A stretch of DNA of 64,000 nt from Photobacterium gaetbulicola Gung47 (GTDB lineage Bacteria; Pseudomonadota; Gammaproteobacteria; Enterobacterales; Vibrionaceae), in NCBI GenBank assembly GCA_000940995.1, contig CP005974.1:1054001-1118000 (forward strand), written 5' to 3'. The notes beneath the pieces were generated by a model, which saw only the letters and a list, made by a program, of their open reading frames with translations, was not told the origin of the DNA and searched no databases. The stretch's first letter is position 1; each line of letters opens with the position of its first letter. Position numbers and translations under genes: made by a program. Positions 16,819-26,520 of the stretch are shown here, one piece after another.

Positions 16819-17766
16819 TTAGTGCTGGAACATAGCCGAGATTGACTCTTCGTTGCTGATGCGACGGATCGCTTCAGCCAGCATGCCGGATAGCGTCAGC
16901 ACAGAGACACGGCCGGTATCAACGATTTCCTGAGTTAGTGGGATAGAGTCAGTGACAATCACTTCGTCAATCACAGACTCACGGATGTTCTGTGGTGCGT
17001 TACCAGAGAATACCGGGTGCGTTGCGTAAGCGAATACGCGCTTGGCACCACGTTCTTTCAGTGCTTCAGCCGCTTTACATAGCGTACCGCCGGTATCGAT
17101 CATGTCATCAACAATGATGCAGTCGCGGCCTTCAACATCACCGATCAGGTGCATAACCTGAGAAACGTTGGCACGTGGGCGACGCTTGTCGATGATGGCG
17201 ATATCGGTGTCGTCCAGTAGCTTGGCGATAGCGCGGGCACGAACAACACCACCGATGTCTGGAGAAACCACGACTGGATCTTCCAGGTTCTTCGCTAGCA
17301 TGTCTTCTAGCAGTACTGGGCTACCGAACACGTTGTCGACAGGAACATCGAAGAAGCCCTGGATTTGTTCAGCGTGAAGGTCAACAGTCAGAACGCGGTC
17401 AACACCCACGTTTGACAGGAAGTCGGCAACGACTTTAGCCGTGATTGGCACACGGGCAGAACGGACGCGGCGGTCTTGGCGAGCGTAACCGAAGTAAGGG
17501 ATTACAGCGGTAATACGGCCTGCAGAAGCACGGCGTAGCGCATCGATCATAACAACCAGTTCCATTAGGTTGTCATTAGTTGGCGCACAAGTAGATTGAA
17601 TGATAAATACGTCGCTACCACGAACGTTTTCATTAATCTGAACACAGACTTCACCGTCGGAAAAACGGTTAACTGTTGCGTCTCCTAGAGAAATGTAAAG
17701 ACGGTCAGCAATGCGTTGGGCTAGTTCTGGTGTCGCGTTACCAGCAAACAGCTTCATATCAGGCAC
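16819..17766 (-). CDS. prs: Ribose-phosphate pyrophosphokinase
   Basis: Makes PRPP from ribose 5-phosphate and ATP for nucleotide, histidine, tryptophan and NAD synthesis. The GTG at 17764-17766 is taken as the start: it gives (M)PDMKLFAGNATPELAQ and 315 residues, the standard length, and GAGG lies 8 nt upstream. The longer frame to 17808 would overlap the ispE end without a better site. The pyrophosphate-binding motif is VDDMIDTGGTLCKAA (about residue 218). Confidence 0.97.
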   Translation of the reverse strand: MPDMKLFAGNATPELAQRIADRLYISLGDATVNRFSDGEVCVQINENVRGSDVFIIQSTCAPTNDNLMELVVMIDALRRASAGRITAVIPYFGYARQDRRVRSARVPITAKVVADFLSNVGVDRVLTVDLHAEQIQGFFDVPVDNVFGSPVLLEDMLAKNLEDPVVVSPDIGGVVRARAIAKLLDDTDIAIIDKRRPRANVSQVMHLIGDVEGRDCIIVDDMIDTGGTLCKAAEALKERGAKRVFAYATHPVFSGNAPQNIRESVIDEVIVTDSIPLTQEIVDTGRVSVLTLSGMLAEAIRRISNEESISAMFQH

Positions 17767-17798
17767 GGTGGAAACCTCAGGTTGCGTCCAAGTTGTAG

Positions 17799-18662
17799 TT
17801 ACTGACAATCCGTAGAATGTGCGTTCAAGGCTGTCAAAAGGGGAGATGTGTTGACACCTTTTGCGACAAATCCTTGGAGCCAGTCAGGTAATTTATTCAG
17901 GGTTGCAATGGCCGCTTCATGGGTGCTAAATTCAGCAAACACGCAAGCGCCAGTGCCGGTCAATCTCGACGGCGCGTATTCTAACAGCCACGAAAGCGCC
18001 TTATCAACCTCAGGGTGCAGTGATCTGACGATTTTTTCGCAATCGTTTTCGTAAACCCCTGCCAACAGTGCATTTAAAGACCGTTTTTTGCTGTCCCTTT
18101 TTAGCCCCGGATCGGTGAAAATATCGACCGTAGCAATATTTACCTCCGGTTTGACAACCAGATACCATTTCTCTTGCGGCTTGGCCGGCTGCAATTGCTC
18201 GCCCACGCCTTCGGCAAACGCACTCACCCCGCGAACAAACACTGGGACATCGGCACCGAGTGCCAGACCCAGATCGGCCAGCTCGTCTGTACTCAGGTTG
18301 GTCTGCCACAGGTAATTGAGGGCCACAAGGGTGGTGGCCGCATCGGATGAGCCGCCGCCAAGGCCCCCGCCCATCGGCAGGATCTTGTCGATATGGATTT
18401 CGGCACCGGCGCGGATACCGGCCTTTTGGCGCAGGGCATCAGCTGCGCGGTAAATGAGGTTGTCCTCGGTTTTCACGCCAGCGATAGCCGGCGACAGGGT
18501 AATGTGGTCACTGCTATTGGCGGTAATGGTCAGGGTATCGCTGTGATCGAGAAACTGAAACAGGGTTTGCAGCTCGTGGTAGCCATCCGCGCGGCGGCCA
18601 GTGATGTAGAGGAACAGGTTGAGTTTGGCCGGGGCCGGCCATTGGGTGGTGCGGGTGATCAT
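17799..18662 (-). CDS. ispE: 4-diphosphocytidyl-2-C-methyl-D-erythritol kinase
   Basis: GHMP-family kinase of the MEP isoprenoid pathway, phosphorylating CDP-ME on the 2-hydroxyl. It has 287 residues. N-terminal PAPAKLNLFLYI is the substrate lysine region, and the glycine-rich ATP loop is PMGGGLGGGSSDAATTL (about residue 95). Motif 3 is LTGTGACVFAEF near residue 245. It sits between lolB (8 bp upstream) and prs (32 bp downstream), the conserved lolB-ispE-prs operon. Confidence 0.97.
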   Translation of the reverse strand: MITRTTQWPAPAKLNLFLYITGRRADGYHELQTLFQFLDHSDTLTITANSSDHITLSPAIAGVKTEDNLIYRAADALRQKAGIRAGAEIHIDKILPMGGGLGGGSSDAATTLVALNYLWQTNLSTDELADLGLALGADVPVFVRGVSAFAEGVGEQLQPAKPQEKWYLVVKPEVNIATVDIFTDPGLKRDSKKRSLNALLAGVYENDCEKIVRSLHPEVDKALSWLLEYAPSRLTGTGACVFAEFSTHEAAIATLNKLPDWLQGFVAKGVNTSPLLTALNAHSTDCQ

Positions 18663-18670
18663 AGCGTACT

Positions 18671-19303
18671 CTAGTTAATGGACCATTGGTGGATAATAAG
18701 GGTAATGCTGGTGCCGGCGGTGCTCAATACCATGCGCTTGGGCAGTGCCGGGCTGACCGAGTAGTCGTACTCGTTGTAATCGAGTTGCCACATTTTATCG
18801 CCAACGCGTTTGGCAAGGTAACCCACCCGGTTCTCATTATTGAGCTGGTAGGTATCGGCGGCGGTCGGCAGGCCGATGAGCCAATCACGCATTTGTTCGA
18901 CCGGCAGGTTGATGCCGGTCAGACTGAAAACCAAGTCGCTGGCATTGTTGCCTTGGTGGGTCTTGCCGGTGTTGTCGACCAGAGTCACCCGGCTAGGGGT
19001 GGCATCCAGCTTGAGTAAGGTTGAGCCAAGAAAGTTGGTCAGCAACAGGTGGTCCTGGCCCGGGGCGGTTTGCCACAACAAGTTCGCTCCGAATCGCTGC
19101 TTACCCTTGTAGCCGAGTTTTCCTGTGGCTTGATAGTCGGAAAGTGACTGAAGGGCCTGCTGGTGGCTTTCCCAGTCGGTTTGGACGGTTGGCGGCGGTT
19201 GGGTCGCACAGCCAGCCAACAGGGTCAAAATGAGCGCGAACCATGATGCTCTGGGTGGAATGCGGTTCAAAAGATGGCGGGCATGTCGCAATGATGACAT
19301 CAT
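18671..19303 (-). CDS. lolB: Outer-membrane lipoprotein receptor LolB
   Basis: Receives lipoproteins from periplasmic LolA and inserts them in the outer membrane. Starting at MMSSLRHARHLL gives 210 residues, close to the family norm. The lipobox LLAGC lies near residue 33. The longer frame back to 19366 would need a TTG start with a ribosome-binding site touching it, so it is rejected. The mature protein shows the beta-strand-rich pattern, with NFLGSTLLKLD in the middle. It is divergent from hemA. Confidence 0.95.
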   Translation of the reverse strand: MMSSLRHARHLLNRIPPRASWFALILTLLAGCATQPPPTVQTDWESHQQALQSLSDYQATGKLGYKGKQRFGANLLWQTAPGQDHLLLTNFLGSTLLKLDATPSRVTLVDNTGKTHQGNNASDLVFSLTGINLPVEQMRDWLIGLPTAADTYQLNNENRVGYLAKRVGDKMWQLDYNEYDYSVSPALPKRMVLSTAGTSITLIIHQWSIN

Positions 19304-19548
19304 CGTTATCACTTTTTCATTGAGTATTGTTGCCAAACAATAGCGGTAAAACTTTAATATTTCCAACTCCTTCTCTCGGAAAAAGACAGGTTGATATCAC
19401 TCTTTTTTCCTATCCTATCAATAATTGATTACCAATTTATGTGGATTATTGCCCCATAGATTCGATCTGCGTTCTTTTATTAAGCGGGGGCATCAAGTAA
19501 AATCCGCCCTTAAATCTTATTTCATCGGCGAAGTGGTACACCGTCTCC

Positions 19549-20811
19549 ATGACATTGCTTGCACTAGGAATAAACCATAAAACAGCCTCGGTAGACTTGC
19601 GTGAACGGGTTGCGTTTTCGCCTGAAAAGATGAAGCAGGCCCTGGCTCAACTGGAAGACCATCCAGAGGTTCGCAGTGGGGTCATCGTCTCGACCTGCAA
19701 CCGCACGGAGCTGTATTGCGATGTGGCGCAGCAAGGCCCAGGACTGATGATTGACTGGCTGAGTAAATTTCACCAGATCAGTACCGAAGAGCTGATGCCC
19801 AGCCTGTATTTTCACGAAGAGCAGGCCGCTGTCCGTCATTTGATGCGGGTATCTTGTGGGCTTGACTCGTTGGTGTTGGGCGAGCCGCAGATCCTCGGTC
19901 AGGTCAAGCAGTCCTATTCCGATGCCAGGGATAACCAGGTTGTTCAGGGGATGCTGGAGAAGCTGTTCCACAAAACCTTCACCGTGGCCAAGCGGGTACG
20001 TACCGAGACCGACATCGGTGGCAATGCCGTCTCAGTGGCCTTTGCCGCCTGCACCCTGGCGAAACAGATTTTCGAGTCTCTCGAACAAGCCACCGTGCTG
20101 TTGGTCGGCGCCGGCGAAACCATAGAACTCGTCTCCCGCCATCTGGTTGAGCAGGGCTGTAACCGGCTGATCGTGGCCAACCGGACCAAAGAGCGGGCAG
20201 AGAACCTTGCCCGGGAATTCGGGGCCGAGGTGATCAGCCTGCCGGAAATCCCCGAGCATCTTCACCGAGCGGATATTGTGATCAGCTCAACGGCCAGTCC
20301 GCTACCGATCATCGGCAAGGGCATGGTCGAGAAGGCGATCAAGGCCCGCCGCCATCAGCCGATGCTGTTGGTCGATATCGCCGTCCCGCGTGATATCGAG
20401 CAGGAAGTGGGTGAACTTAGCGATGCATACCTTTACTCTGTTGATGATTTACACAGTATTGTTGAGAAAAACCGTGAACAGCGTAAAGTGGCGGCTATAC
20501 AGGCCGAAGCGATTGTCAGCGAGGAAAGTGCGGCGTTCATGAGCTGGCTGCGCTCGCTGGAAGCCGTCGACAGCATCCGCCAGTACCGCTGCCAAGCTGA
20601 AGAGCTCAAGTCTGACTTGCTGACACGCAGTCTGCAGGCACTGGCCAACGGGGGCGATCCAGAGAAACTCCTGGTGGAACTCAGCAACAAGCTGACCAAC
20701 AAGCTTATCCATGCGCCTACCCGTGCCATGCAGCAGGCAGCCAAAGAGGGCGAGCCAGAGAAGCTGGCCATGATCCGCGAGACGCTCGGGCTAGATACCG
20801 CCAAGAATTAA
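19549..20811 (+). CDS. hemA: Glutamyl-tRNA reductase
   Basis: First committed enzyme of C5-pathway tetrapyrrole synthesis, reducing Glu-tRNA to glutamate-1-semialdehyde with NADPH. It has 420 residues. The catalytic cysteine is in STCNRTELYC (about residue 50), the NADPH-binding loop is LLVGAGETIEL (about residue 190), and a C-terminal dimerisation helix region follows. The N-terminus MTLLALGINHKTA is typical. It heads the hemA-prfA-prmC operon, 51 bp before prfA. Confidence 0.98.
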   Translation: MTLLALGINHKTASVDLRERVAFSPEKMKQALAQLEDHPEVRSGVIVSTCNRTELYCDVAQQGPGLMIDWLSKFHQISTEELMPSLYFHEEQAAVRHLMRVSCGLDSLVLGEPQILGQVKQSYSDARDNQVVQGMLEKLFHKTFTVAKRVRTETDIGGNAVSVAFAACTLAKQIFESLEQATVLLVGAGETIELVSRHLVEQGCNRLIVANRTKERAENLAREFGAEVISLPEIPEHLHRADIVISSTASPLPIIGKGMVEKAIKARRHQPMLLVDIAVPRDIEQEVGELSDAYLYSVDDLHSIVEKNREQRKVAAIQAEAIVSEESAAFMSWLRSLEAVDSIRQYRCQAEELKSDLLTRSLQALANGGDPEKLLVELSNKLTNKLIHAPTRAMQQAAKEGEPEKLAMIRETLGLDTAKN

Positions 20812-20862
20812 TCCTGGCAGGGAAACCTTCCCTGCCTTTAGTGGAATACAGTAGAAATCTAT

Positions 20863-21951
20863 ATGAAACCTTCAATTTTAGTGAAATTAGAAACGCTGGT
20901 TGAGCGTTATGAAGAAGTCCAGCATTTGCTAAGCGATCCAGAGGTCATTGGCAACCAGGACAAGTTCCGTGCGCTATCCCGTGAATATTCACAGCTGGAG
21001 GAAGTAACCCAATGCTTCCAGGCCTACCAGCAAGCCAAGGAAGACTTGGCAACTGCTGAAGAGATGGCCAACGAAGACGATCCTGACATGCGTGAGATGG
21101 CGCAGGAGGAAGTCAAGGAAGCGAAAGCTGAGATCATCCGCCTTGAAGATGAGCTTCAGGTTCTGCTGATCCCCAAAGATCCAAACGACGAGCGCAACTG
21201 CTTCGTGGAAATCCGTGCCGGTGCCGGCGGTGACGAGGCTGGTATCTTTGCCGGTGACCTGTTCCGCATGTACAGCAAATTTGCCGAATCACGCGGCTGG
21301 CGCGTAGAAGTGATGAGTGCCAACGATGCCGAGCACGGTGGCTACAAGGAAATGATCGCGAAAATCAGCGGCGAGGCTGTATACGGTACGCTGAAATTCG
21401 AGTCAGGCGGCCACCGCGTACAGCGCGTCCCGGCGACAGAATCTCAAGGCCGTGTCCACACATCTGCCTGTACGGTAGCCGTACTGCCGGAAATCCCAGA
21501 AGCGGAAATCCCAGAAATTAATGCCGGCGATCTGAAAATCGATACGTTCCGTGCGTCCGGTGCCGGTGGTCAGCACGTTAACACCACTGACTCTGCAATT
21601 CGTATTACCCACCTGCCAACCGGTATCGTGGTGGAATGTCAGGATGAGCGCTCGCAGCACAAGAACAAAGCCAAGGCGATGTCTGTGTTGGCTGCTCGCA
21701 TTATCCAGGCCGAAGAAGAGAAGCGCCATGCCGAAGAGGCAAGCACCCGCCGTAACCTGCTGGGCTCGGGCGATCGCTCTGACCGTATCCGTACCTACAA
21801 CTACCCGCAGGGCCGTGTGTCTGACCACCGTATCAACCTGACTATCTACCGTCTGAACGAAGTGATGGAAGGGGATATGGACAGCTTGATCCAGCCTGTT
21901 CTGCAGGAGCACCAGGCCGATCAGCTTGCGGCAATGGCCGAGCAGAACTAA
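20863..21951 (+). CDS. prfA: Peptide chain release factor 1
   Basis: Recognises UAA and UAG and triggers peptidyl-tRNA hydrolysis. It has 362 residues. The codon-reading PxT motif is in VPATESQGR (about residue 187), and the GGQ motif is in GAGGQHVNTTDSA (about residue 235), whose glutamine is methylated by PrmC, encoded next. The stop shares bases with the prmC start (TAATG), implying coupling. Confidence 0.98.
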   Translation: MKPSILVKLETLVERYEEVQHLLSDPEVIGNQDKFRALSREYSQLEEVTQCFQAYQQAKEDLATAEEMANEDDPDMREMAQEEVKEAKAEIIRLEDELQVLLIPKDPNDERNCFVEIRAGAGGDEAGIFAGDLFRMYSKFAESRGWRVEVMSANDAEHGGYKEMIAKISGEAVYGTLKFESGGHRVQRVPATESQGRVHTSACTVAVLPEIPEAEIPEINAGDLKIDTFRASGAGGQHVNTTDSAIRITHLPTGIVVECQDERSQHKNKAKAMSVLAARIIQAEEEKRHAEEASTRRNLLGSGDRSDRIRTYNYPQGRVSDHRINLTIYRLNEVMEGDMDSLIQPVLQEHQADQLAAMAEQN

Positions 21952-22799
21952 TGAGCCTGTCGATAGACGCCCAGCTGAAGCTGGCGGCGACGGCATTGAG
22001 TGAGGCGGGCTCGGACAGCCCGCACATCGATGCTGCTGTCCTGCTATGCCATGTGCTCGGCAAACCCCGCAGCTACCTGCTGACTTGGCCCGAGAAAGAG
22101 CTGGAGGCTGATCAGCTGGCCGCGTTTGAAGCCCTGCTGGCAAGACGCCTGACCGGCGAGCCGGTGGCTTACATTGTCGGTCAGCGTGAATTTTGGTCGC
22201 TGCCGCTCAAAGTGGCCCCCCACACCCTGATCCCACGTCCGGATACCGAAAGACTGGTCGAGCTGGCGCTGGACAAGTTGCCGGCCGATACTTGCAAGGT
22301 GCTGGATCTGGGGACCGGTACCGGTGCCATTGCGCTGGCAATAGCCTCTGAACGACGTGATGTTTCCGTTACTGGTATAGATCTGCGCCCCGAAGCTGCC
22401 GCTCTGGCCGAGGAAAACCGCACCAACCTGCACATTGCCAATGCCCGTTTTCTTTCTGGAAGCTGGTATAGCCCTTTGGCCGAGCAGGAGCGTTTTGCGG
22501 TCATTGTCAGCAACCCGCCTTACATTGACAAGGCTGATCCCCACCTCGAGCAGGGCGATGTCCGGTTCGAGCCGAAGAGTGCCTTGGTGGCCGAGGATCA
22601 TGGCTTGGCGGATATTCAAGTGATCAGTGAGCAGGGCCGGCAGCACCTCAAAGCGGGCGGCTGGCTGCTGATGGAGCACGGCTACGAGCAAGGTTCGGCT
22701 GTGCGTGGTATCTTAGAAGCGCTGGGTTACCATGAGGTCGCCACAGCACAGGACTATGCCGGCCTGGATCGTGTGACCATGGGCCGCTGGCAAGGATAG
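21951..22799 (+). CDS. prmC: Release factor glutamine methyltransferase
   Basis: SAM-dependent methyltransferase that N5-methylates the GGQ glutamine of RF1 and RF2. It has 282 residues: an N-terminal helical substrate domain, the SAM motif VLDLGTGTGAIALAIA near residue 117, and the catalytic NPPY in VIVSNPPYID near residue 185. Its start overlaps the prfA stop by one base. Confidence 0.97.
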   Translation: MSLSIDAQLKLAATALSEAGSDSPHIDAAVLLCHVLGKPRSYLLTWPEKELEADQLAAFEALLARRLTGEPVAYIVGQREFWSLPLKVAPHTLIPRPDTERLVELALDKLPADTCKVLDLGTGTGAIALAIASERRDVSVTGIDLRPEAAALAEENRTNLHIANARFLSGSWYSPLAEQERFAVIVSNPPYIDKADPHLEQGDVRFEPKSALVAEDHGLADIQVISEQGRQHLKAGGWLLMEHGYEQGSAVRGILEALGYHEVATAQDYAGLDRVTMGRWQG

Positions 22800-22812
22800 A
22801 GAGACAATAACA

Positions 22813-23193
22813 ATGTATACCGCTGTAAAACACCTACATATGCTGGCTATCGCGCTGAGCGTGACACTGTTTATCTTGCGCTACTGCTTGATGATGGCTA
22901 ACTCGACCCTGAACGAGAAAAAATTCCTTAAGATCACCCCGCATGTGGTGGATACCGTCTTATTGCTAACTGGTGTGGTCCTGATTGTCATTACTGGTTT
23001 TGTGCCGTTTACCGCGGCTGGCGGCTGGATGACGCAAAAGCTCAGCTGTGTGCTGGCGTATATTGCCCTTGGCTATTTCACCCTCAAGCTGGGATCGAAC
23101 AAGGTCTTTAAGACTTTTGCCTTCTTCGGCTCGCTGGGCTGGGTTATGGCTGCTGCCAAGATTGCCATGACCAAAACCTCTTTCCTAGGATAA
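22813..23193 (+). CDS. SirB2-family membrane protein
   Basis: A 126-residue protein that is almost entirely hydrophobic, with four predicted membrane segments. SirB2 (YchQ) was named for a regulatory effect in Salmonella, but its biochemical role is unknown. Position between prmC and the SirB1 homologue, only 2 bp before the latter, supports the call and co-translation. Confidence 0.9.
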   Translation: MYTAVKHLHMLAIALSVTLFILRYCLMMANSTLNEKKFLKITPHVVDTVLLLTGVVLIVITGFVPFTAAGGWMTQKLSCVLAYIALGYFTLKLGSNKVFKTFAFFGSLGWVMAAAKIAMTKTSFLG

Positions 23194-23195
23194 CC

Positions 23196-24008
23196 ATGTT
23201 ACGCTTTACCGAACAAGAACTGGAGCAGATGCCGCTGGTGGATGGCGCGGTTGCGATGACTGAGGCGGTAGATCCGCATTTCCCTGCGGGCTGGGTCAGC
23301 GTCCAGTTGGAGCGCCTTGCCCAAGAGGCCGAACACGCCTTGATGGATGAACCGGATAGTTACCTGCGGCTTGAAGGCCTATTGCGCCTGTTCTACCGCG
23401 AATGGGGCTTTATTGGCGATCACGAGCAATACTTCTCATCGGACAACGTGTTTCTCGATAAGGTGCTCGAGCGCAAGAAAGGGATCCCGGTCACCCTGGG
23501 GGCCCTGTTTCTGTTTCTGGCGCACCGGTTGGACTTGCCGGTCCGTGCCGTGGGCTTCCCAACCCAGTTTGTCCTCAAGGTAGAGTGGTACGGCAGTGAT
23601 CCCCAGTTCATCAACCCGTTTGATGGCGAGTACCTGAGTAAGCACGTGATGGCGGCTTGGCTGAAAGGCCACAAGGGGCCGTTTTCCGAATTGCGTAGCG
23701 AGTATTTTGCTACGGCCGGTAATTACGATATTTTGGCTCGCTGGCTAACCGTGATGAAGAGTGCATTGCTGCGTGAGGGGCTGTTTACCGAAGCGCTGCG
23801 CTGCAGTGATGTTGTGCTGGGGGCTTTTCGTCCGGGGGACCCACACGAAATCCGCGATCGCGGCTATATTTACCAGCAGCTAGAGTGCAGCCATGCCGCT
23901 GCGCTGGATTACGAGTATTTTATCGAGCAATGCCCTGAAGACCCAGCTGCCGAGCTGCTGAAGCTTCAGGTCAAAGAACTCAACAAAGAGCCGTTGACCC
24001 TGCACTAA
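23196..24008 (+). CDS. SirB1-family transglutaminase-like/TPR protein
   Basis: A 270-residue soluble protein of the YchA/SirB1 family. The transglutaminase-like core is seen in the segment from GIPVTLGALFLFLAHRLDL to VGFPTQFVLK (about residues 95-130), and the C-terminus has a TPR-like helical pattern (about 190-260). No enzymatic function is established. It is the fifth gene of the hemA operon, followed 39 bp later by kdsA. Confidence 0.9.
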   Translation: MLRFTEQELEQMPLVDGAVAMTEAVDPHFPAGWVSVQLERLAQEAEHALMDEPDSYLRLEGLLRLFYREWGFIGDHEQYFSSDNVFLDKVLERKKGIPVTLGALFLFLAHRLDLPVRAVGFPTQFVLKVEWYGSDPQFINPFDGEYLSKHVMAAWLKGHKGPFSELRSEYFATAGNYDILARWLTVMKSALLREGLFTEALRCSDVVLGAFRPGDPHEIRDRGYIYQQLECSHAAALDYEYFIEQCPEDPAAELLKLQVKELNKEPLTLH

Positions 24009-24047
24009 TTGGCGCGGGGCTGGGCTCATTAAAAATTAAGAGAGAAG

Positions 24048-24902
24048 ATGATGGAACAGAAAGTTGTTCGCGTTGGTGATATCGAGGTTGCCAACGATAA
24101 GCCGTTTGTCCTATTCGGCGGTATGAACGTACTGGAATCACGTGATTTGGCGATGCAGATCTGTGAAAAGTACGTTGAAGTGACAGACAAGCTAGGCATT
24201 CCTTATGTCTTCAAAGCTTCTTTCGACAAGGCAAACCGTTCTTCTGTCCACTCGTACCGCGGTCCGGGGATGGAAGAAGGCCTGAAGATTTTCCAGGAGT
24301 TGAAAGATACCTTCGGCGTGAAGATCATCACGGATATCCACGAGCAATACCAGGCTCAGCCGGTTGCCGATGTGGTTGACGTGATCCAGTTGCCAGCGTT
24401 CTTGGCTCGCCAGACTGACTTGGTCCAGGCGATGGCGAAAACCGGCGCGGTGATCAACGTGAAGAAACCTCAGTTCATGAGCCCGGGCCAGGTAGGTAAC
24501 ATCGTTGAGAAATTCGCGGAGTGCGACAACGAGAATATTATCCTGTGTGAGCGTGGCGTGCTGCACGGCTATGACAACCTAGTGGTTGATATGCTGGGCT
24601 TCGATGTGATGAAGAAGGCGTCTAACGGCAGCCCGATCATCTTTGACGTGACCCACGCCCTACAGTGCCGCGATCCAAACGGTGCCGCTTCGGGTGGCCG
24701 TCGTGAGCAAACGGTGGATTTGGCGCGCTCTGGCCTGGCAACCAAGATTGCAGGCCTGTTCATGGAAGCGCACCCGAATCCGGATCAAGCACGTTGTGAC
24801 GGCCCATCGGCCTTCCCGCTGGACAAGCTAGAGCCTTTCCTCGCTCAGCTGAAGCAACTTGATGATCTCGTAAAAGGTTTTGAAGAGATTGATATTAAGT
24901 AA
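24048..24902 (+). CDS. kdsA: KDO-8-phosphate synthase
   Basis: Condenses phosphoenolpyruvate and arabinose 5-phosphate to KDO 8-phosphate for lipopolysaccharide inner core. It has 284 residues of TIM-barrel type. Family motifs include FVLFGGMNVLESRD, FKASFDKANRSS near residue 57, and KPQFMSPGQ near residue 140. It ends the hemA-to-kdsA run at a strong terminator. Confidence 0.98.
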   Translation: MMEQKVVRVGDIEVANDKPFVLFGGMNVLESRDLAMQICEKYVEVTDKLGIPYVFKASFDKANRSSVHSYRGPGMEEGLKIFQELKDTFGVKIITDIHEQYQAQPVADVVDVIQLPAFLARQTDLVQAMAKTGAVINVKKPQFMSPGQVGNIVEKFAECDNENIILCERGVLHGYDNLVVDMLGFDVMKKASNGSPIIFDVTHALQCRDPNGAASGGRREQTVDLARSGLATKIAGLFMEAHPNPDQARCDGPSAFPLDKLEPFLAQLKQLDDLVKGFEEIDIK

Positions 24903-24925
24903 CAGTTTGCTTTGATTTAACTAAT

Positions 24926-24962
24926 AACGGCCCGGCAGCTTACCTGCCGGGCCGTTTTTTTT
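24926..24962 (+). terminator. Terminator of the hemA-kdsA operon
   Basis: 12-bp stem ACGGCCCGGCAG / CTGCCGGGCCGT with a 5-nt loop and at least seven T residues. Confidence 0.95.
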
Positions 24963-25198
24963 ACTATAAAGCTTGTTGCTTATAATAGAAAAAATCGAAA
25001 TGGGTAAAAATTTAGTGGATTAATCTGCATAGTTTGTATTTAGCAGTATTCTCAACAGTCTAAATGAGGTGATGCGGGTTTATCTGGCTGGTGGTTTTCC
25101 GGGTATGGAGTGAGATGTTTTCCGCTCTTATTGTGAGTGTTTTATTTTGTAAAGGTATACTCAGCGCCGAGTAAAATTTTGTAAGTGTAGGGTGTTGC
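24963..25198 (+). other. Upstream region of the permease gene
   Basis: AT-rich 236 bp with no open frame of note. It presumably holds the promoter of the permease gene; no operator could be named. Confidence 0.4.
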
Positions 25199-26455
25199 GT
25201 GTCATTATCTCAAGAAATACCTCTGAGCCATACAGAGGCTGGGGCTTCCCGTTGGAATAAACACGATACGAGCTGGATGCTCAGTTTATTCGGTACCGCG
25301 GTGGGGGCCGGTATTTTATTTTTACCGATTAATATTGGGGCTGGCGGTTTCTGGTCTCTGGTGATCATGGCCTTGCTCGCGGGCCCAATGACGTTTCTCG
25401 CCCATCGCGGCTTGGCGCGTTTTGTTTTGTCTTCGGCAAAAGAAAATGCCGACTTTACCGATGTCGTTGAAGAGCATTTTGGTGCGCGTGCCGGTCGCCT
25501 GATTTCAATGCTCTATTTCCTGTCTATCTTTCCTATTTTGTTGATCTATGGCGTGGGATTGACGAATACGGTCAACAGTTTTCTCGTCAACCAGCTCGGA
25601 GGAGATGAGCCTTCGCGGGTTGTGCTGTCTGGTGTTTTAGTGTTTGCCATGATTGCTATTATGATGGCTGGCGAAAAAGTGATGTTGAAAGCCTTTGAGG
25701 TGATTGTCTATCCGCTTGCGGCAATACTGGCGGGCCTGTCGTTGTATCTCGTTCCCAATTGGCAAATGCCTGATTTGCAAGCAGTACCTGAATTGGGCCG
25801 TTTTTCCGTGACGGTATGGTTGGCAATACCCGTGACGGTCTTCGCGTTCAGTCATGCCGCAGCCATTTCTAGTTTTGCGAATGTGCAGCGTCGTCATTAT
25901 GGCCAGCAAGCGGTGCCAAAATCAGAACAGATCCTCAAACGTACCTCGGTGATGCTGATCTCGTTTGTGCTTTTCTTTGTGTTTTCTTGCGTGTTGAGTC
26001 TCAGCCCCGAACAGCTGCAACAAGCGAAGGCGCAAAATGTCTCTGTCCTGTCATATCTGGCGAATGTTCACGACAGTCCATTTATTATTTCCCTTGGCCC
26101 GGTGATCGCTTTTATCGCTATCTCATCATCGTTTCTGGGACACTTCATGGGAGCCCGTGAGAGTCTGAACGGGATGTTGCAGAAGCAAACCAAGATGGCT
26201 CCGGCGACAATAGACCGGCTGGGCATTGCATTTATGTTTTTCGCTATCTGGCTGGCGGCGATTATGAACCCAAGTATCTTGGGCATGATGGAAGCCTTAT
26301 CAGGGCCGGTTATTGCACTGATCCTGTTTGTGATGCCAATGCTGGCGGTCTACAAGGTTGACGCGTTGAAAGCACACCGGGGTAAACTGAGTACCTTCTT
26401 TATATTGGGGATGGGGCTGTTGGCCGTATCTGCGATTGTTTTCAAGCTGCTATAG
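25199..26455 (+). CDS. HAAAP-family amino acid permease, SdaC-like
   Basis: Inner-membrane proton/amino-acid symporter of 418 residues with about eleven membrane segments. The N-terminal stretch WMLSLFGTAVGAGILFLPIN and the AHRGLARFVLS motif closely follow the serine transporter SdaC and its relatives in the hydroxy/aromatic amino acid permease family. Serine is the likeliest substrate but is not proven by sequence. The GTG start lies 5 nt behind a weak GGGTG; no better in-frame start precedes SLSQEIPLSH. Confidence 0.85.
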   Translation: MSLSQEIPLSHTEAGASRWNKHDTSWMLSLFGTAVGAGILFLPINIGAGGFWSLVIMALLAGPMTFLAHRGLARFVLSSAKENADFTDVVEEHFGARAGRLISMLYFLSIFPILLIYGVGLTNTVNSFLVNQLGGDEPSRVVLSGVLVFAMIAIMMAGEKVMLKAFEVIVYPLAAILAGLSLYLVPNWQMPDLQAVPELGRFSVTVWLAIPVTVFAFSHAAAISSFANVQRRHYGQQAVPKSEQILKRTSVMLISFVLFFVFSCVLSLSPEQLQQAKAQNVSVLSYLANVHDSPFIISLGPVIAFIAISSSFLGHFMGARESLNGMLQKQTKMAPATIDRLGIAFMFFAIWLAAIMNPSILGMMEALSGPVIALILFVMPMLAVYKVDALKAHRGKLSTFFILGMGLLAVSAIVFKLL

Positions 26456-26480
26456 CCTGCTTGCCGAGGGTTAGAACGAA

Positions 26481-26508
26481 ACAAGGCTTGCCATTTGGCA
26501 AGCCTTGT
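26481..26508. terminator. Near-perfect inverted repeat between convergent genes
   Basis: 13-bp arms ACAAGGCTTGCCA / TGGCAAGCCTTGT with two bases between. The T tract is short, but the position between the convergent permease and chemoreceptor genes suggests a bidirectional terminator. Confidence 0.7.
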
Positions 26509-26520
26509 TGATTTCAGTTC

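Noticed and set aside
21403..22143. 246-codon frame antisense to prfA and prmC
   Set aside because: Shadow of two well-conserved genes; low-complexity basic translation.
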